Positions 22,281 through 24,100 of a stretch of DNA of 24,100 nt are shown here, in pieces. Origin of the DNA: Gordonia westfalica (lineage in GTDB: Bacteria; Actinomycetota; Actinomycetes; Mycobacteriales; Mycobacteriaceae); NCBI RefSeq assembly GCF_900105725.1, contig NZ_FNLM01000001.1:1-24100 (forward strand). The letters are read 5' to 3'. Both the position numbers and the translations under genes were made by a program. The first letter of the stretch is position 1; each line of letters starts with the position of its first letter. The notes beneath the pieces are model-generated. The model had not been told where the DNA came from, did not search any database, and was given only the letters and a program-made list of their open reading frames with translations.

Positions 22281-22636
22281 TCGTCTACGAGAACATCCCG
22301 GAGAAGGTGTCTGAGTATCGCGGCACCATCGAGGTGTACGAGGACGAGATCTTGCAGGTCGACCTCGATGCCAAGAGCGTGGTCGCCAGACATCCCGAGT
22401 GGCGTTGGCGGTGTAAGTCCCGCAACGGTCAGATCCTCGCTCAGGGGGAAGGCTATCGGCGTAGGTCGGGGGCTCTCAACGCCATCGACACCCAGTACGC
22501 GGCGCGGTTGAAGGTTGGTGGCATCAACTACGACGTGGTCCCGCGTGGGCAAGAACGGCAGATGCTCGTCTGCCCGTGGCGTGTGGTGATCCTCGACCGC
22601 CACGGAGACATCGACAAGATCGGAGCACTCTACTGA
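22277..22636 (+). CDS. Gene 22: DUF1508 (YegP)-like protein (119 aa)
   Basis: Residues 41-74 (EWRWRCKSRNGQILAQGEGY, then RRRSGALNAIDTQY) match the DUF1508/YegP signature of WRW, an NGQ/E turn, GEGY, and a helix with ALNAI. A typical bacterial YegP has this in tandem; here only one clear copy is visible, flanked by a beta-rich start (IEVYEDEILQVDL) and a second beta region (NYDVVPRGQERQMLVCPWRV). The biochemical role is unknown. GTG start in GTGA overlap with gene 21; the stop overlaps gene 23 by one base (TGATG). Intact in arms A and C. Arm B has four G instead of five near 8075 and breaks in GEGY. Confidence 0.75.
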   Translation: MIVYENIPEKVSEYRGTIEVYEDEILQVDLDAKSVVARHPEWRWRCKSRNGQILAQGEGYRRRSGALNAIDTQYAARLKVGGINYDVVPRGQERQMLVCPWRVVILDRHGDIDKIGALY

Positions 22637-22854
22637 TGAGCGAGGACAACCCCGTATCCCGCAACCTGCCGGGAAACCCTTTCACCGATAACTACGCGGC
22701 CATGACGGCTGAGCAGTCCGCATGGTTCGCCATCGCCTACGAGATTCGCACACTCACCATCGCCCTCACGGAGCAGACATACAACCTGAACGGCAGTCCT
22801 CTCTGTGACGAACTGCGAGATCGGCTGGGCCTGAACGGCGGCGGTGTGTCATGA
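22636..22854 (+). CDS. Gene 23: small hypothetical protein (72 aa)
   Basis: This is a short protein with a polar start (SEDNPVSRNLPGNPFTDNYA) and a long helix (EQSAWFAIAYEIRTLTIALT) that looks amphipathic more than transmembrane. The end is charged, RDRLGLNGGGVS. Such small helical proteins are frequent in phages of actinobacteria; no motif is recognised. The ATG at 22636 shares one base with the stop of gene 22. Identical in all arms. Confidence 0.7.
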   Translation: MSEDNPVSRNLPGNPFTDNYAAMTAEQSAWFAIAYEIRTLTIALTEQTYNLNGSPLCDELRDRLGLNGGGVS

Positions 22855-23283
22855 CTCGCATCCTTGGTGTGTCCGCTGTACCGGGTTTCTTCCCACCCGG
22901 ACCTGTTGATTGGTCGAACGGGCAGACGTTGGTGCCGGCCGAAGACCTGGAGCAGGCGCAGGCACGCATCGCCGAACTCGAAGTGGCGCTGAGAAGGAAG
23001 CGGCTCATCTTCGACCAGGTATGCAACGACCGTGCCGCCCTCAATGCTGACGTCAATCGCTTATCCGCTGACCGTCTCGAATCTGAGGCCACCGCAGACG
23101 ATGTGGTGGAGAAGGCCGAACAGTTCACAGCCGAGCAAGTACGCGACGCCATCATCGAGGTGTTGGACCAGAACGCGGTGTCGCTGTGGCTGCCCTACGG
23201 GACACACCTCACGGCACCGTCCATCCCGAAGATGTCGGCCATGTCGCCCGATGGGTAGTTGCAAAGCTGCGGGGGAGTCATGA
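22851..23283 (+). CDS. Gene 24, arm C copy, two one-base deletions
   Basis: This is a copy of the intact gene at 4533-4967. One G is missing near 23201 and another near 23274, so the last third is out of frame. The deletions lie in the noisy final 900 bases of the window. Confidence 0.8.
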
Positions 23284-23546
23284 CCGATCCCGCCGTAGAC
23301 GCAGCACAGAGGGCGTGTGAACCGCATGGCGTCTCGCACTTCGTCGGCCCGGGAAGGTACGCCCTGCGTGGTGCCCGTGAAGCCCTCGCACCACTCCGGG
23401 AACTGCATCGGCTCGACGGCTGCCCCGAACGCGACGACTGTACCGATCCCGAACACCTGACGCTGTGCTCGGGCTGCTACCAGGAATGGCCCTGCCGCAC
23501 CGCACCCCTCATCTATTCCTCTGACGAGTTGGGAGATACCCCATGA
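23280..23546 (+). CDS. Gene 25, arm C copy: Cys-rich protein (88 aa)
   Basis: Intact copy of the gene at 4964-5230. The ATG at 23280 overlaps the stop of gene 24. The coding sequence is unbroken despite its noisy surroundings. Confidence 0.75.
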   Translation: MTDPAVDAAQRACEPHGVSHFVGPGRYALRGAREALAPLRELHRLDGCPERDDCTDPEHLTLCSGCYQEWPCRTAPLIYSSDELGDTP

Positions 23547-23911
23547 CACCCACACCCGCCGAGATCGCGGCGGCACACCAGTCGTACGAGTGGGCAGGTG
23601 GCGTGTGCTGCACCTGCGGCCCCGACTACTACATCAACGACGCCGAGCATGGTGCCCACGTCATCGCTGCTCTGTCTGAGCACTACCACTGCCCACGTCA
23701 TCGCTGCTCTGTCTGAGCACTACCACCTACTACCCAAGGCGAACCGGCGGCGAAGACGACGACCGCGCGAGTGGCTGGACGGGGAAGTGATGGCCGCCCG
23801 AGCAAGCGGTGGTGCGGCTCTACTTCGAGGACCCTCGCATACGCCTGAGGATGCCGCGAACTCGCATCCGCCCTGGCGTCTGCTGCTGATGTTGCGGAGG
23901 AGCCGAGATGA
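23543..23911 (+). pseudogene. Gene 26, arm C copy, split by the 37-bp duplication and further indels
   Basis: The frame from 23543 stops at 23714-23716 because of the 37-bp tandem duplication at 23653-23726, as in the other arms. Downstream, seven bases are missing relative to arms A and B, so the second half is also unreadable. Those extra losses are best explained as end-of-contig errors. Confidence 0.75.
23653..23726 (+). repeat. 37-bp perfect tandem duplication (arm C)
   Basis: Two identical 37-bp units lie at 23653-23689 and 23690-23726, beginning tgcccacgtcatcg. The length is not a multiple of three, so the duplication shifts the frame of gene 26. Confidence 0.9.
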
Positions 23912-24100
23912 GCGACGCAGACGAAAAGGCGGTCGCTGAGGCGCTATACGCGGTCGAGAGCGTGCACCACTTCCACGGCACTGAATGCCTCTGCGGCTTC
24001 AACTCTCACCGGGCGCGCGAACGCACCGCCCACATCACACGCCTGCCCTAGGGGAGCTGTTGGGCCACGACTTCGTCAGAAAGGCGGCATTCGATGTCTG
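23908..24100 (+). CDS. Gene 27, arm C copy (runs off the window, one base lost)
   Basis: This is a copy of the intact gene at 5599-5793. The run near 24046 lacks one G (ctgccct against ctggccct), shifting the last third. The window ends one base before its TGA, at the start of gene 28. Confidence 0.75.

Larger units (their letters stand above)
15293..24100 (+). repeat. Arm C of the giant inverted repeat (forward)
   Basis: This arm is a forward copy of genes 1 to 27 (the last one incomplete). It mirrors arm B (coordinates sum to about 30519), and from 18312 onward it repeats arm A at an offset of about 18.31 kb. Most genes are intact. Genes 13, 14, 17 and 24 carry one-base homopolymer deletions, and the last 900 bases are again noisy. 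Confidence 0.95.

Noticed and set aside
1..24100. Three genuine copies of a mobile element
   Set aside because: No transposase, integrase, terminal repeats or target-site duplications. The copies abut head to head and tail to tail with nothing between them, unlike insertions.

Overview
The window is a stretch of GC-rich DNA that looks like the small-gene (replication, regulation and accessory) part of a tailed phage infecting an actinobacterium. The evidence is frequent GTG starts, a phage WhiB-like iron-sulfur regulator, a phage-type N6-adenine methyltransferase (Dam family), a second N4/N6 DNA methyltransferase, an HNH endonuclease, an excisionase-like HTH protein and many very short zinc-ribbon proteins packed end to end. 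A host in the Mycobacteriales (Gordonia, Rhodococcus, Mycobacterium and relatives) is my guess from protein style. No database was searched.

The dominant feature is its architecture. The 24.1 kb is not 24 kb of different sequence. It is one unit of about 9.1 kb present two and two-thirds times in alternating orientation: arm A (1 to about 6088, forward), arm B (about 6110 to 15253, reverse) and arm C (about 15293 to 24100, forward). Arms A and B mirror around about 6100, with a 21-nt loop. Arms B and C mirror around about 15260 to 15273, with a short, badly resolved loop. Corresponding A and B coordinates sum to about 12203, and B and C coordinates to about 30519. The arms differ almost only by one-base indels in G/C homopolymers, and these breaks fall in different genes in different arms. 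This pattern is most simply a fold-back (snap-back) chimera from amplification or long-read sequencing/assembly. A replicating molecule with hairpin ends is the biological alternative.

Arm C shows the gene order best. There are 28 genes, called here genes 1 to 28, all on one strand: gene 1 (15293) hypothetical; 2 and 3 hypothetical; 4 excisionase-like HTH; 5 small membrane protein; 6 helical hypothetical; 7 zinc ribbon; 8 hypothetical; 9 DNA methyltransferase; 10 and 11 hypothetical; 12 zinc ribbon plus helical tail; 13 hypothetical; 14 possible ssDNA-annealing protein; 15 Dam-type methyltransferase; 16 zinc ribbon; 17 WhiB-like; 18 multi-HTH protein; 19 HNH endonuclease; 20 zinc ribbon; 21 and 22 DUF1508-like proteins; 23 hypothetical; 24 coiled coil; 25 Cys-rich; 26 CxCG protein broken by a 37-bp tandem duplication; 27 CxCG protein; 28 coiled-coil protein cut off by the first fold.

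All 27 gene junctions overlap (21 by four bases as ATGA or GTGA), so the unit reads as a single translationally coupled operon with no room for internal promoters or terminators. I see no tRNA, CRISPR array, insertion sequence, integrase or terminator. Full descriptions are attached to the best-preserved copy of each gene; the other copies have short entries stating whether they are intact.
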